DNA of 64,000 bases, taken from positions 110,019 through 174,018 of the forward strand of contig CAZHED010000008.1 of NCBI GenBank assembly GCA_964531095.1. Reading direction: 5' to 3'. The notes beneath the pieces are model-generated. The model ran no database searches. It was not told the origin of the DNA and worked only from the letters and a program-made list of their open reading frames with translations. The stretch's first letter is position 1. The number at the start of each line of letters is the position of its first letter. Made by a program: the position numbers and the translations under genes. Positions 1 through 8,904 of this stretch are shown here, one piece after another. Source of the DNA: Palsa-1150 sp964531095. GTDB lineage: Bacteria; Myxococcota_A; Polyangia; Polyangiales; Polyangiaceae.

Positions 1-1065
1 GGCGAGCCCCAGGTGCGCATCGTAGTCGTTCGGATGCATCTCGAGCGCTTTGCGGTACGCCTGCTCCGCCTTGTCGAAGCCGCGGAAGCTGAGGTTGATC
101 GCCGCAAGATTCATCAGCGCCTCGAAGAAGTGGGGATCGAGGTTCGACGCCTTCTGGAACTCCATGACCGCGGTGTTCACTTGGCCCAGCTCGTTCAGGA
201 TGAGCCCAGACGTATTGTGAATCGGCGCATACCCCGGATTCTTCCGGACCGCCTGGGAGCATACTAGGGCCGCAAGCTCGAGCTGTTGCACGTCCCCGCG
301 TTTGGCCAGGGCAGCGTTGGTGGCGATCGTGCGGCCGAATTTCTTGCCGCCGCCCGCTTTCTTCTTCGCGCTACCGAAATAGTAGAGGGCGAGCTGATTG
401 AACGCCGGCATGTAGCCGTCGTCGATGGCAAGGGCACGCTGAAGGTTCAGCTTCGCACAATCGAAGTCCGCCAGATCGACGTCTTTGCCTGCCGCCTTCG
501 CATGGCAGTTGGCGCCGACCTGATCGGAGTCTCGCTCCATCTGGAACATCGCCAGGTCGACGAGCGCAGGCACGTTCTGAAAGTTCGCGTCGTTGACGGC
601 GGTCTCCAGGGCGGAGATGGCCGCGTCGAGATTGCCATCGGCCTTGAACTGGTAAAGGGCGAGCTGCGCGCGCGCGAAGTGAAACTTCTCGTCGTCGGCA
701 AGGGCCTGTTGGAAGCGCGCCTTGGCCTCCTTGTCGTTGCCGCACCGCTGGTAGGCCAGCCCGGCGTCGTACTGCGCCTCGGGAAACTTCCCGGACGACT
801 GCGCCGAAGCCGACGAGGCGAACATCTTCGCGGTGTCGCTACACGTCTGGTCGTTCCAGTCGTTGGCCTTGTCGTGTCCGTTGAAAGCGTCAAGCGCCGC
901 GCCGAACTTCTCGCGCGCGCCGGACTCCACAGCCACGGGTGCAGCGACCGGGCGCTCGGCGTGGCGTGTCGTTGGGGCCTTGGCTTCCTCCTGGGCTCCC
1001 CCGCACCCGAAGCCCAGAGAGACTCCCAGCGCTCCTGCGGCCAAAACGCGTCCGACGTTCTTCAT
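1..1065 (-). CDS. gltE: GltE/AglT-like TPR lipoprotein (partial, 3' end outside window)
   Basis: The reading frame is open for 355 codons from an ATG at 1065 to the window edge, so the C-terminus is missing. The N-terminus MKNVGRVLAAGALGVSLGFG followed by CGG is a lipoprotein signal with a lipobox-like end. The mature part is helical and contains several TPR units, for example around residues 92-150 (YDAGLAYQRCGNDKEAKARF) and again at 280-355 (TSGLILNELGQVNTAVMEF). It is the third gene of a minus-strand set of exported TPR proteins, 38 bp after the GltD-like gene. In myxobacteria the TPR lipoprotein GltE (AglT) is encoded next to GltD (AgmU) and belongs to the outer-membrane/periplasmic part of the gliding complex. 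Size, lipobox, TPR content and neighbour order fit GltE; a motility role here is inferred. It could be a generic TPR lipoprotein. Confidence 0.65.
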   Translation of the reverse strand, partial: MKNVGRVLAAGALGVSLGFGCGGAQEEAKAPTTRHAERPVAAPVAVESGAREKFGAALDAFNGHDKANDWNDQTCSDTAKMFASSASAQSSGKFPEAQYDAGLAYQRCGNDKEAKARFQQALADDEKFHFARAQLALYQFKADGNLDAAISALETAVNDANFQNVPALVDLAMFQMERDSDQVGANCHAKAAGKDVDLADFDCAKLNLQRALAIDDGYMPAFNQLALYYFGSAKKKAGGGKKFGRTIATNAALAKRGDVQQLELAALVCSQAVRKNPGYAPIHNTSGLILNELGQVNTAVMEFQKASNLDPHFFEALMNLAAINLSFRGFDKAEQAYRKALEMHPNDYDAHLGLA

Positions 1066-1103
1066 CGTAAATGCCCTCGCTAGCGGTCTTTCGCGCTTCG
1101 GCT

Positions 1104-4100
1104 TCACTTCTTCTTCTTGGCGGCGGCGGCGGCGGGCTTCTTCTTGCCCTCCTCGCCGACGGCCTCTCCAGCAATCTCCACCTTCTCGGTCGCGGGCCCG
1201 GTCTCGACTGGGTGCCAGAGCTGGCCGCCTACGATGAGGGGCGGTGGCTTGTCGTCCAAGCCGCCGTTGGACAAAGTCGGGGCGCCGCGAAGCTCGTCGA
1301 CGACGTGGTACTCGGTCTTGTAGTTCCTCGCGAGCCACTTCTCGCAATCGCGTGAGTACTCGTCGAAGTACTGGTATTTCACCGAGTCGTCGAGGCAACG
1401 CTTCAGCGCCGGCTTCGCCTTGTCGCGTTTGATCGGCTCCGAAGCCTCGTCGAGGTGCTCCAGGTAGTTCGCCTTGACTTCTCTCCACGACAGCGAGTCG
1501 CCGGTGCCCGGAACGAAGCCCTTCTTGTCCCAATCTTTGGGATAAGGAGCACGACGGAAGTCGTCGACGAAGTTGCCCCACATCAACCCTGCGCGCGACG
1601 CGGCAGCAATGACCCAGCGCGGCGGAGGCACCGGCTGGAGATCGGTGATCTTCTGGTATTCCTTGTCGACGTCCTCGATCGCCGCCTGCTTCTTCTGAAC
1701 CCAGGGCATCAAAGTCTTGTCCATGTACTTCTTGATGTCGTCCTTGCTGCCATTCCCCTTGTAGACAGGGAACGCGACGGCATCGACCTTGTCGTGCTTC
1801 TTGTCCTCGACGACGAAGAACGTCGCCTCACCCACAGCGTCGAGCGCCTTGCCGAGCCTGTGCTGGCGTTGGTCTTCGCTCTCGCTCTTGTACGAGTCGT
1901 TGATCTTGGCCTGGGCCTGCGTGCCGTCACCCCAAATGGCCCGCACCTTGGCGTACTCCGCCTTCGACTGCGCCTGCCCCTTCATGTGCCACATGGCGCG
2001 AGCGAGCGTCGCGTGCGCCTGCACTTGAATGTCGGGCGGCGCCTTGTCGAGCGTTCCCATGGCGCCAGAGAGTGCCTTTCGCGCGCCGTCCCAATCTTCC
2101 TTGTCGGCATAGTGCGCGCCGATGGCAAAGGCGATCTGCGCGGTCTCGGTCGCGTTCGTGTTGGCGTAGTCTTTTTTGTACTGCGCAACGTCCGCGACTG
2201 CCTGGTCTTCCTGACCAAGGCCGAGGCGTAGAACAATTGCGTCGGAGAGCGCTTTGTCCGAGTTCTCGTGGCGCGCGTTCTCCTTTGCGTACCGCTCGTA
2301 CCAGTCCGCCGCCTGGTCGTAGACGGCGATCGCTTGCCAGTTGCCGCCGATCTTGAACATCGCCTGCTTGGCGAGGTCGGTCTTCTCCATTCGATAGGTC
2401 GGGTTGAGCAAGACCATGCGAGCTCGGATCGCGCTCGCGATGAGGTGTCCGGCCTGGAAGGCGCGAGCCGCGTTCTCCACGATCTCCTCGAGCCTCTCGC
2501 ACTGGGCGGGCTTGTTCTCCTTGAGCGGCCTCGCCCCGTATTCGTCCCAGAGGTCGAAGTACGCCTTGCCGCCCTTTTCGAAGAGCTCGAGCGAGTCATT
2601 CCCTCCCTTGCCCGCCTGCTCCACGATACGCTGCGCGCGCAGGCGTCGAATGTCGCACTGCACCTTCTGGAGGATCGTGCACGTGTCTTCGTTCTTTTGT
2701 GCCTTGTCGCCGGCGCAGAACATCTCGATGAACTTCGGCACGTCGACGATCATGTCGTCGATGCACTTGTTGCGATTCGGCGCCCCGTGAAAGGTGAGAA
2801 CGTTGATGCTCTCGAGATACAGCTGCGCTGCGTAAACCGCCGAGTCGCTGTCTGGGTGCTCGTAGGCGATCTCTTTGAAGCATGCCCCGGCCTCCTCCCA
2901 GTGCTGCGCCTCGAAGTACAGGCGGCATCGAGCGTATTTCACTTCGATGAGCTGCTTCTGTCCGTCGGCGTCTTTTTCGTCGGGATGGATATAACAGACG
3001 TACCGGTTGAAGGACCCAACCATGGCCTTCTGGGGCTCGGTCATCTCCTTCGCGCGGTACTTGTCGTCCGTGTCGCGCTTGAAATCCTTCTCCTTGCCGA
3101 CGCCAGGAAGGTTCCCGCTGCCCTTCTTGTCGGAGCCCTTCTGGTGCTGCGCCAGATAGATGTTCTGGTAGCAAAGGACGGCCGCGTACGCGGCTTCGGC
3201 AGCGTCCGATCCCTGCGGATTCTCTTTGACGACCTCGTCGAACGCCGGACCGCATTCCGCCCACTTCTCGCGGTAGTAGAGAAGATCGGCCATGTTGTAT
3301 TTAATCTTGTAGATGGTCGGCCAGTCTTCCTTGACGAGGCGCGGAAACTCGAACTTCGAGAACTCCGATGCGCTCCAGGTATCGGAGACCTTCCTGTAGA
3401 GAACGGACGCGAGGTCCATCGTCTTCGGATCTCCGGTGCCGCGTTGGCCCTGGGACCCGACGGCCTCGAGGTGCCAGGCCATGGCCGTCTCGGTGGCGAG
3501 CGAGGCCGTCCGGTTGGCGCACCTCTGCTTCGAGTCCGCCGAGTGGTTGTCGCCCTTGAACGCGGTGAAGCGCTTGAACTGGTTGTTGAGCTCCGCCACG
3601 ATCGCAGTCTTGTCTCCCGACTTCATCGCCATCGTCGCTTCCGTGATGCGCGACTGGTACTCGCAGACCTTGTCGCTCCCGCCATCGCGCGCCATGAGGT
3701 CCTTGTAGAGGGCGATCGCTTCCGGATAGTGACCGGTGTCCAGATAGTTCTGGCCGAGGTCGTCCATCATCTTGAAGGTCTTGTCGGTCGAGCCCGACGG
3801 GTCGCCGCTGAGGTTCTTGAAGAAGTTGAACGACTCGGTGGGGCTACCGGCAAGCGCGTAGACCGGGACGACGTCCTTGCGGCCGCTTTCCGCAAGTTTC
3901 GGCGCGTTGGGGAGCTGGGAGAAATTGACGCCGAAGTCGATGGTGCGCTTGAACGCGTCCAGCGCGTGCGGCAGATCGCCCATGTTCCAAAAGACGTAGG
4001 CCAGCTTGTACCAAGCGTAGCCATAAATCTTGTTCTCGGGCGGCGGCTTCGAGATGACCTTCTGGTAGGCCTGCTTCGCCGCGTCCCACTTGGTGGGGTC

Positions 4101-4973
4101 GCTCAGCGCCTCGTTAAAGAAGAGCTCACCGAACGCGAGGTACGCGTTCGTCAGATACTTCGAGTTCGGCGTCTTGGTGATGAGATCGAGATAGACGCGG
4201 CGCGCGTTCACCGTGTCGCCGGCTTGCTCGTACTCGTACGCGAGGTAGTAGTAGATCTCGTCGAGGTTGGGGTTCGCTGGCGGCGGGTTCTGCGGGAAGT
4301 TGTTCGAAGGCTGCCCCGCGTAGTCCGCGACGAGAATCGAGTAGTACTCCACCGCCGCCTTGCGAGCGCGCTCCATCGTCGTCTTGCGTGACGTGGCGAT
4401 CGCCTGCTGCTTGCCGGCCTCGGCGTTGTTCTTCTTGCCCTTGGCTTCGTCGCGAGCAATCTCGGCTTCCGTCTTCTCTTTGAACGCGGCGTTCTCGAGC
4501 TCGACATAGTCCTCCGCAAGACGGCGGAGCAGCATCGGGCGATCTTTCGATCGCAGCTGCGTTTCTCGGAGCAGCATCTCGAGCTGGCCAATTTCGGTGA
4601 TGAGCAGCGCCAGGACGCGCTGCTTGAGCCGCGTGGTGCGGAGATCGCGATACCCGGCGATCATCGAGACGTCGGCCTTGCCGACCTCGATCTTCTTGTC
4701 GCCCTTTTTGATCTCCTCCACCTTCGAGTGAAAGGACATCTGCGGCTCTTTGCCGTGCACACCGTTCAGCGTCGGCCCGGACGGGCACGTTTCCAGGCTC
4801 TTCTTGGCCTTGTCGCCGATGCACTCGGGCCCGGCGGACACGTCCGCGCTGGACGTCGAGCTCGAGCTGGAGCCGGCCGATTCGCTCGAAGACGAGTCGG
4901 CCGCGCGAGCCGAGCTCGCCCCACCGAGGACCAGCGCCATGACGACGACCGACAGTGATAGAACGCGATTCAT
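1104..4973 (-). CDS. gltD: GltD/AgmU-like large periplasmic TPR protein
   Basis: A 1289-residue exported protein. The start chosen is the ATG at 4973 because GGGAGG lies 5 nt before it; an in-frame ATG at 4988 would lie inside the upstream gene. The upstream stop codon ends only 2 nt before this start, so the two are probably translationally coupled. The signal peptide MNRVLSLSVVVMALVLGGAS ending ARA-AD is clear and is followed by a Ser-rich linker (about residues 25-45). The rest is a long series of TPR-like helical hairpins such as YYYLAYEYEQAGDTVNARRV and FWNMGDLPHALDAF. The extreme C-terminus is Lys/Ala rich (KKKPAAAAAKKKK). AgmU/GltD of Myxococcus is a periplasmic TPR protein of about 1200 residues that moves with the gliding complex; length, location and neighbours match. 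Assignment to GltD is by architecture and context, not alignment. Confidence 0.68.
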   Translation of the reverse strand: MNRVLSLSVVVMALVLGGASSARAADSSSSESAGSSSSSTSSADVSAGPECIGDKAKKSLETCPSGPTLNGVHGKEPQMSFHSKVEEIKKGDKKIEVGKADVSMIAGYRDLRTTRLKQRVLALLITEIGQLEMLLRETQLRSKDRPMLLRRLAEDYVELENAAFKEKTEAEIARDEAKGKKNNAEAGKQQAIATSRKTTMERARKAAVEYYSILVADYAGQPSNNFPQNPPPANPNLDEIYYYLAYEYEQAGDTVNARRVYLDLITKTPNSKYLTNAYLAFGELFFNEALSDPTKWDAAKQAYQKVISKPPPENKIYGYAWYKLAYVFWNMGDLPHALDAFKRTIDFGVNFSQLPNAPKLAESGRKDVVPVYALAGSPTESFNFFKNLSGDPSGSTDKTFKMMDDLGQNYLDTGHYPEAIALYKDLMARDGGSDKVCEYQSRITEATMAMKSGDKTAIVAELNNQFKRFTAFKGDNHSADSKQRCANRTASLATETAMAWHLEAVGSQGQRGTGDPKTMDLASVLYRKVSDTWSASEFSKFEFPRLVKEDWPTIYKIKYNMADLLYYREKWAECGPAFDEVVKENPQGSDAAEAAYAAVLCYQNIYLAQHQKGSDKKGSGNLPGVGKEKDFKRDTDDKYRAKEMTEPQKAMVGSFNRYVCYIHPDEKDADGQKQLIEVKYARCRLYFEAQHWEEAGACFKEIAYEHPDSDSAVYAAQLYLESINVLTFHGAPNRNKCIDDMIVDVPKFIEMFCAGDKAQKNEDTCTILQKVQCDIRRLRAQRIVEQAGKGGNDSLELFEKGGKAYFDLWDEYGARPLKENKPAQCERLEEIVENAARAFQAGHLIASAIRARMVLLNPTYRMEKTDLAKQAMFKIGGNWQAIAVYDQAADWYERYAKENARHENSDKALSDAIVLRLGLGQEDQAVADVAQYKKDYANTNATETAQIAFAIGAHYADKEDWDGARKALSGAMGTLDKAPPDIQVQAHATLARAMWHMKGQAQSKAEYAKVRAIWGDGTQAQAKINDSYKSESEDQRQHRLGKALDAVGEATFFVVEDKKHDKVDAVAFPVYKGNGSKDDIKKYMDKTLMPWVQKKQAAIEDVDKEYQKITDLQPVPPPRWVIAAASRAGLMWGNFVDDFRRAPYPKDWDKKGFVPGTGDSLSWREVKANYLEHLDEASEPIKRDKAKPALKRCLDDSVKYQYFDEYSRDCEKWLARNYKTEYHVVDELRGAPTLSNGGLDDKPPPLIVGGQLWHPVETGPATEKVEIAGEAVGEEGKKKPAAAAAKKKK

Positions 4974-4975
4974 CG

Positions 4976-6802
4976 TTACCTCCCGCACTTCGACGTGATC
5001 GTCTGGCGGTAGAAACCAAGCTCGTCACGCCAGTACTCGCCGTTGAACGGCCAGATGACGTGCTCTTCATCGGGTTTGACGATATTGGCCTTCGATTCCT
5101 CGGGAGTGACCAGGCCTTTCTCGAGCTCTTGGTCGAGCATGTGGCGCTGGGCCGCGGTCACATCGACGAGGATCTTGGTGCCGTTGCGGAGATTCTCTTC
5201 CAGGTCCGTGAGATTGCGCTCGTAGCGAGCGCGGGCGAGGTCGCCGGCATTCCTGATGGCGAGCTCGCGGGCGTCGTGAATCGAATCCTTGACGAGATCC
5301 GCCACTTTCGCCCCCTTGAAGCTGCTGGGAGCCCTCTTGAAGCGGGAGTCTTCTTCGTCGAGCAGCCGGACGTACTCGAGGTTGCGAAGAAGCTGCCGAT
5401 CGGAGAGCGACGTCTTGACGATCGGGGCCACCTTCGCGTTGAGCTGCGCCTTGTCGTCGCGAACGTCTCTCAAGAACTTGTAGAACTCCTCTTCCTGGTT
5501 CGAGCCCTTGCGGAACTTGTCCAGGATCTTTCCCAACTCCTCGTGGATGGGTTGGTACTTTGACTTGAACTTCGCGACGATGGTGAGAGCGTCGTCGTAT
5601 TGGCAGTTCGAGAAGTAGATGACCGCCTTGAGGACGTCCGCCTCCGGATAAAAGGAGTGCGGGAAATACGGGGACTGGATGGTGTGGATGTTGCCGAGGG
5701 CGTGGCTGTAGTCGCCGGCCATGAAGTAGGCCCACGACTCCTCGAACAGGGCGTCGAGCCAGTACTCGCTGGCGACGTCGACGCGGTTCCAATACTTCAC
5801 CGCGGCGGACAGGCGCGTGGGGTCGATCTTCGGTTGGTTGTCCTCGTTGAGGACGATGCTCGCGGAGTAGAACGTACGCGCCATGGAGAGGTACGCGAGG
5901 TCGCGCATGCGCGCCTCGTCTTCCACTTCCACGTCCCCCTCCTCGATGGCGCCGAGGATCCGCTGGAACGCCTCGACCGCGGGCTTGCTCTGGCGAAGCT
6001 GCACGTTCGACACGCCGCCGAAGAACTGCGCCTGGACATAGTACTTGCTCTTCCGGTCGACTTTCTGAAAGAGGCCCATTGCCTCTTGGTATTGCCCGTT
6101 ACGATACTTATACCGCCCGAGCAGATAATTGAGCTGCCAGTACAGGTCTTGCTGTTCGTTGTTGTTGAACTTCGAGACCTGCTCCTCATTGTACTTACCG
6201 ACGCGCTCGATGATGTCGGCGGGCTCAGGCAGGTCCGTCGCGAGCTTCGCGAGCCAGAGGAGCGTCTCCTTGTATTTCAGGTGATTCGGTTTGTCGGCGA
6301 TCTCACTGAAAATCGCGTAGGCGCCCTGGTAAAACTTGAGCTTGTAGAGGGCCTTGGCGAGGTTGAACTGGGCGATTTGCTTGTTTCCCTCGTCGTCGCC
6401 CGTTTCCCCGCTGTAGACGCGGTAGAGGGCCTTGGCGGCCTCCGACCACTTCTCCCCCTCGTAGAGGTGCTTGGCCTGCGCGGCGACATCGCTCGGCGTA
6501 CCCGCGACCGGCGGGGGCGAGTTGTCGACGATCCTCGCTGCCTTCGGCCGGGGACTTGCGCTCGCGCCCGCTGGGCTGGCGCCGGGGGCGTCGGCGCTAA
6601 CCGGCGCCCCTGCCGGCGGCGACGACGAGGTGTCCGAGTCGAGGTCGACCGGCGCAGGCTTCGCGGCGGGGGGAGGAGGAGGAGGAGGCGTCGCGGCCGC
6701 TGCCGGCTTCTTCTTGTGTTGAGCGCTCGCCGGCGTCGTCGCCAGACAAGTCGCGGTCAACAAAGCCGTCACCCTCACACCGCGCGATAGCAGTCTACGC
6801 AT
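4976..6802 (-). CDS. gltC: GltC-like periplasmic TPR protein
   Basis: A 608-residue exported protein and first gene of the operon. AGGGAG lies 6 nt before the ATG. The signal peptide ends at ASA-Q (about residue 27). The mature N-terminus starts with HKKKPAAAA, then a Pro/Ala-rich stretch with PVDLDSD at residues 51-57, and about 40 further disordered residues. From about residue 110 onward it is TPR-like (AKALYRVYSGETGDDEGNKQ; YQEAMGLFQKVDRKSKYYVQ), ending in charged helices. GltC is the soluble periplasmic TPR protein that works with the GltA/GltB barrels in Myxococcus. Two such barrels are encoded 7 kb away, and the first carries the same KKKP...PVDxDxD opening, which supports a shared system. 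It may instead be an unassigned TPR protein. Confidence 0.58.
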   Translation of the reverse strand: MRRLLSRGVRVTALLTATCLATTPASAQHKKKPAAAATPPPPPPPAAKPAPVDLDSDTSSSPPAGAPVSADAPGASPAGASASPRPKAARIVDNSPPPVAGTPSDVAAQAKHLYEGEKWSEAAKALYRVYSGETGDDEGNKQIAQFNLAKALYKLKFYQGAYAIFSEIADKPNHLKYKETLLWLAKLATDLPEPADIIERVGKYNEEQVSKFNNNEQQDLYWQLNYLLGRYKYRNGQYQEAMGLFQKVDRKSKYYVQAQFFGGVSNVQLRQSKPAVEAFQRILGAIEEGDVEVEDEARMRDLAYLSMARTFYSASIVLNEDNQPKIDPTRLSAAVKYWNRVDVASEYWLDALFEESWAYFMAGDYSHALGNIHTIQSPYFPHSFYPEADVLKAVIYFSNCQYDDALTIVAKFKSKYQPIHEELGKILDKFRKGSNQEEEFYKFLRDVRDDKAQLNAKVAPIVKTSLSDRQLLRNLEYVRLLDEEDSRFKRAPSSFKGAKVADLVKDSIHDARELAIRNAGDLARARYERNLTDLEENLRNGTKILVDVTAAQRHMLDQELEKGLVTPEESKANIVKPDEEHVIWPFNGEYWRDELGFYRQTITSKCGR

Positions 6803-7644
6803 GTCGTGCTCCCTTCACTGAGTCGAGCCGCGGCCCTTACTGCCTCACGTCACCGGACCATCGAAACGGAACGCGAGGCACCAATGCGTGCGAATCCAAG
6901 CTTGCAAGACCACCCGCGTCGATCGGTTTCGTGAAGGTCGAGAGATTCATCGCAATTTGGCGTGCTTCGCAAAGCGTCTCGCGCTTCACGCCGTGCGCTC
7001 AGGGAGGGCCGGCACCGAAAAGATCAATGATGTTGGCACGATAGTCCCGTCGAGCGGCCGAGATGGTACGGAGCCCGATTCGCCATTGTCAAGGCGAAAA
7101 GGGGGCAAGTGCGGGCAAGCGGATCAAGCGGGGGCGTGAGCACGAGGAGACGTTGGGATGACGCGCTGCTTCCCGGTCGCACGCGCTCGTCCTCGGTGGG
7201 GCACGTACGTGTAGCCAAGCGCGGCCGCCGTGACGTGACGCCATTAATGTCTGAATGGCCTGCGGGTGCAACCGGCTGTGCGTCTCTTCAAAGTCCCGAA
7301 AGACTAGGAGCCCGACGAGAAAGGGGCAGACGGGAGAAAACCGCCCAGGACGCCGCGATCGCCAAGGGCAGAATCCTCCAGGTTTGGCTCATCCATCCTG
7401 GCGCCCTGGCGTCCCTGTCGGCCGAATCCTCTTTTTCAGCACCTCGCCAGGCTCGGGGACGAAGGACGCCAACGGATGACGGAAAGCACCGGAGAGTGCC
7501 ATGAAGCAGAAGACGCGTGGCCGAGCGGATGCGGCTTGACGCGTTTCACACGCCTCGACTAGCGTTGCGCTTGGCTCGTCGCTCACCTTGCGGCGTTGCT
7601 CAGTGCCCCCCTGCTCCATCGCAAATTGAGGGAGAGCCGACACG
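6803..7644. other. Intergenic region with no supported gene (842 bp)
   Basis: This stretch separates the divergent GltC-like operon and the Cys-rich lipoprotein gene. Open frames inside it are short, Arg-rich and overlap one another, and none has a convincing start or domain. The only element I can support is the minus-strand promoter candidate at 7063-7092. A TGGCACG half-element near 7035 resembles a sigma-54 -24 box but lacks the -12 TTGC. Confidence 0.5.
7063..7092 (-). promoter_or_regulatory. Candidate sigma-70 promoter for the gltC-gltD-gltE operon
   Basis: On the minus strand a perfect -35 box TTGACA (7092-7087) is followed after 18 bp by TACCAT (7068-7063; 4 of 6 matches to TATAAT). 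The predicted start lies near 7056, which would give the GltC-like gene a leader of about 250 nt. No other consensus -35 box was noticed in this long intergenic region. Assignment is by motif only. Confidence 0.45.
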
Positions 7645-8337
7645 ATGACTCGCTCGATTCTGGCGATCTTGGCCGCGTCCATCGCCGTCGCCGTGCTATC
7701 GGGCACCGGCTGCAACGCAACCGGCATCGGTGATCCCTGCGTGCCGGAGCAAGAGTACTTGCCGAGCTTCCAGGGCTTCGACCCCGAAGAGGTGAGCGTC
7801 GAGTCCAAGAGCTTCCAGTGCATGACTCGCCTTTGCCTGGTAAACCACTTTCGCGGCCGGGTGTCCTGCCCGTACGGGCAGAATGCGGACGGCACGCCGG
7901 TCAAGGGCACGGCGAACTGCTGCCCGCCCCAGTCGGCCACGTGCAAGACCAATGCGGGCTGCTGCACGCCGGGCATTGCGCAGCCGGTGACTCCCCCGGT
8001 GGACGCGAACGGAAAGCCGCTCGATCTCCTTAACAAGGAAGCCCAGTGCCCCAGCCGCACGGCGGACAAGGCGGTCTATTGCTCGTGCCGTTGCGCGAAC
8101 CTCAACGGGCAAACGAACGACGGAGCCAACTATTGCACCTGCCCGGACGGCTTTCGGTGCCAGCAGCTCGTGACGTCGATCGGGCAGGGCAACGAGGGAC
8201 TGACGGGCGCGTACTGCGTCAAAACGGGAACTGAGTACAATCCGAACACCGCGTGCGCCGACGTGACGTGCAACGTCGTCCCCGGAACCCCGCCGACCGG
8301 CAACTGCGGTTCTGCGCAGGGCGTCACCGGGAAGTAG
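7645..8337 (+). CDS. Cys-rich exported lipoprotein of unknown function
   Basis: A 230-residue protein preceded by a purine-rich GAGGGAGAG. The N-terminus MTRSILAILAASIAVAVLSG then TGC reads as a lipoprotein-type signal, although the residue three before Cys is Gly instead of Leu. The mature protein is very rich in cysteine, with clusters such as NCCPP, GCCTPG, YCSCRC and YCTCPDGFRCQQL, which suggests disulfide-bonded loops on the cell surface. No family is recognised. It stands alone between the promoter region of the TPR operon and the yraN-type gene 24 bp downstream, with which it may be cotranscribed. Confidence 0.72.
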   Translation: MTRSILAILAASIAVAVLSGTGCNATGIGDPCVPEQEYLPSFQGFDPEEVSVESKSFQCMTRLCLVNHFRGRVSCPYGQNADGTPVKGTANCCPPQSATCKTNAGCCTPGIAQPVTPPVDANGKPLDLLNKEAQCPSRTADKAVYCSCRCANLNGQTNDGANYCTCPDGFRCQQLVTSIGQGNEGLTGAYCVKTGTEYNPNTACADVTCNVVPGTPPTGNCGSAQGVTGK

Positions 8338-8361
8338 TCCGCGCCCCAGCCCGCCGGGGGG

Positions 8362-8751
8362 ATGGCAATGGCGCCGCAAGCAGCCGCCGAGCGACGGGCC
8401 CGCGGCAGGTGCGCAGAGCTGGCAGTCGCCGATTACCTCTTCGCGCGGGGCTTTGCCGTGGTCGCCGGCAACCTGCGCCTGGGAGCCCTGGAGCTCGACC
8501 TCGTCGCACGACGCGGTGGGCTGGTCGTCGTGGTCGAGGTGCGCACCAGAGCGGGCGGGAGCTTCGAAGGACCGTTCGCCAGCATCCGTGCGGCCAAGCG
8601 ACGCCGGCTCGTCCGCGCGGTCGACCGCCTCTGGCGAGAGAGGCTCGCAGCCAGCCCAACCGTCGAGCGCGTGCGGATCGACGTAGCCGCGGTGACGTTC
8701 GACGAGGGACAGACGCGCGTGGAGTACGTGGAGGGAGCCATCTGCGGGTGA
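8362..8751 (+). CDS. YraN/UPF0102 family endonuclease-like protein
   Basis: A 129-residue protein of the usual length for the UPF0102 (YraN) family. This family has the PD-(D/E)xK nuclease fold. The core is visible at about residues 45-70: GALELDLVARRGG followed by LVVVVEVRTR, matching the family pattern E-x-D...(F/V)-V-E-V-(K/R). The N-terminal helix RARGRCAELAVADYLFARGF is also typical. Two in-frame start codons (8362 and 8368) lie next to each other behind a GGGGGG tract. In many bacteria this gene neighbours signal-peptidase or ribosomal genes; here it does not. Its substrate is unknown. Confidence 0.88.
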   Translation: MAMAPQAAAERRARGRCAELAVADYLFARGFAVVAGNLRLGALELDLVARRGGLVVVVEVRTRAGGSFEGPFASIRAAKRRRLVRAVDRLWRERLAASPTVERVRIDVAAVTFDEGQTRVEYVEGAICG

Positions 8752-8904
8752 CCGGCGCAAACTCGCAAAAAGGAGGGTGGCGTATTTCGGTCGAGACCGA
8801 GCGAGGCCGGCGGCGGGGCGAGGACCCGTACTCACGTCACTCACGTACGGCGACGACCCCCGACGGCGAGATCGCGAAGGGATCGACCGAAAGACACCGC
8901 CCTC

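Noticed and set aside
2268..4391. Plus-strand frame of about 700 codons opposite the GltD-like gene
   Set aside because: Antisense shadow with no domain; the minus strand encodes a signal peptide and TPR repeats with good ribosome-binding sites.
7035..7052. TGGCACG near 7035 as a sigma-54 promoter
   Set aside because: The -12 TTGC element is missing at the required distance.
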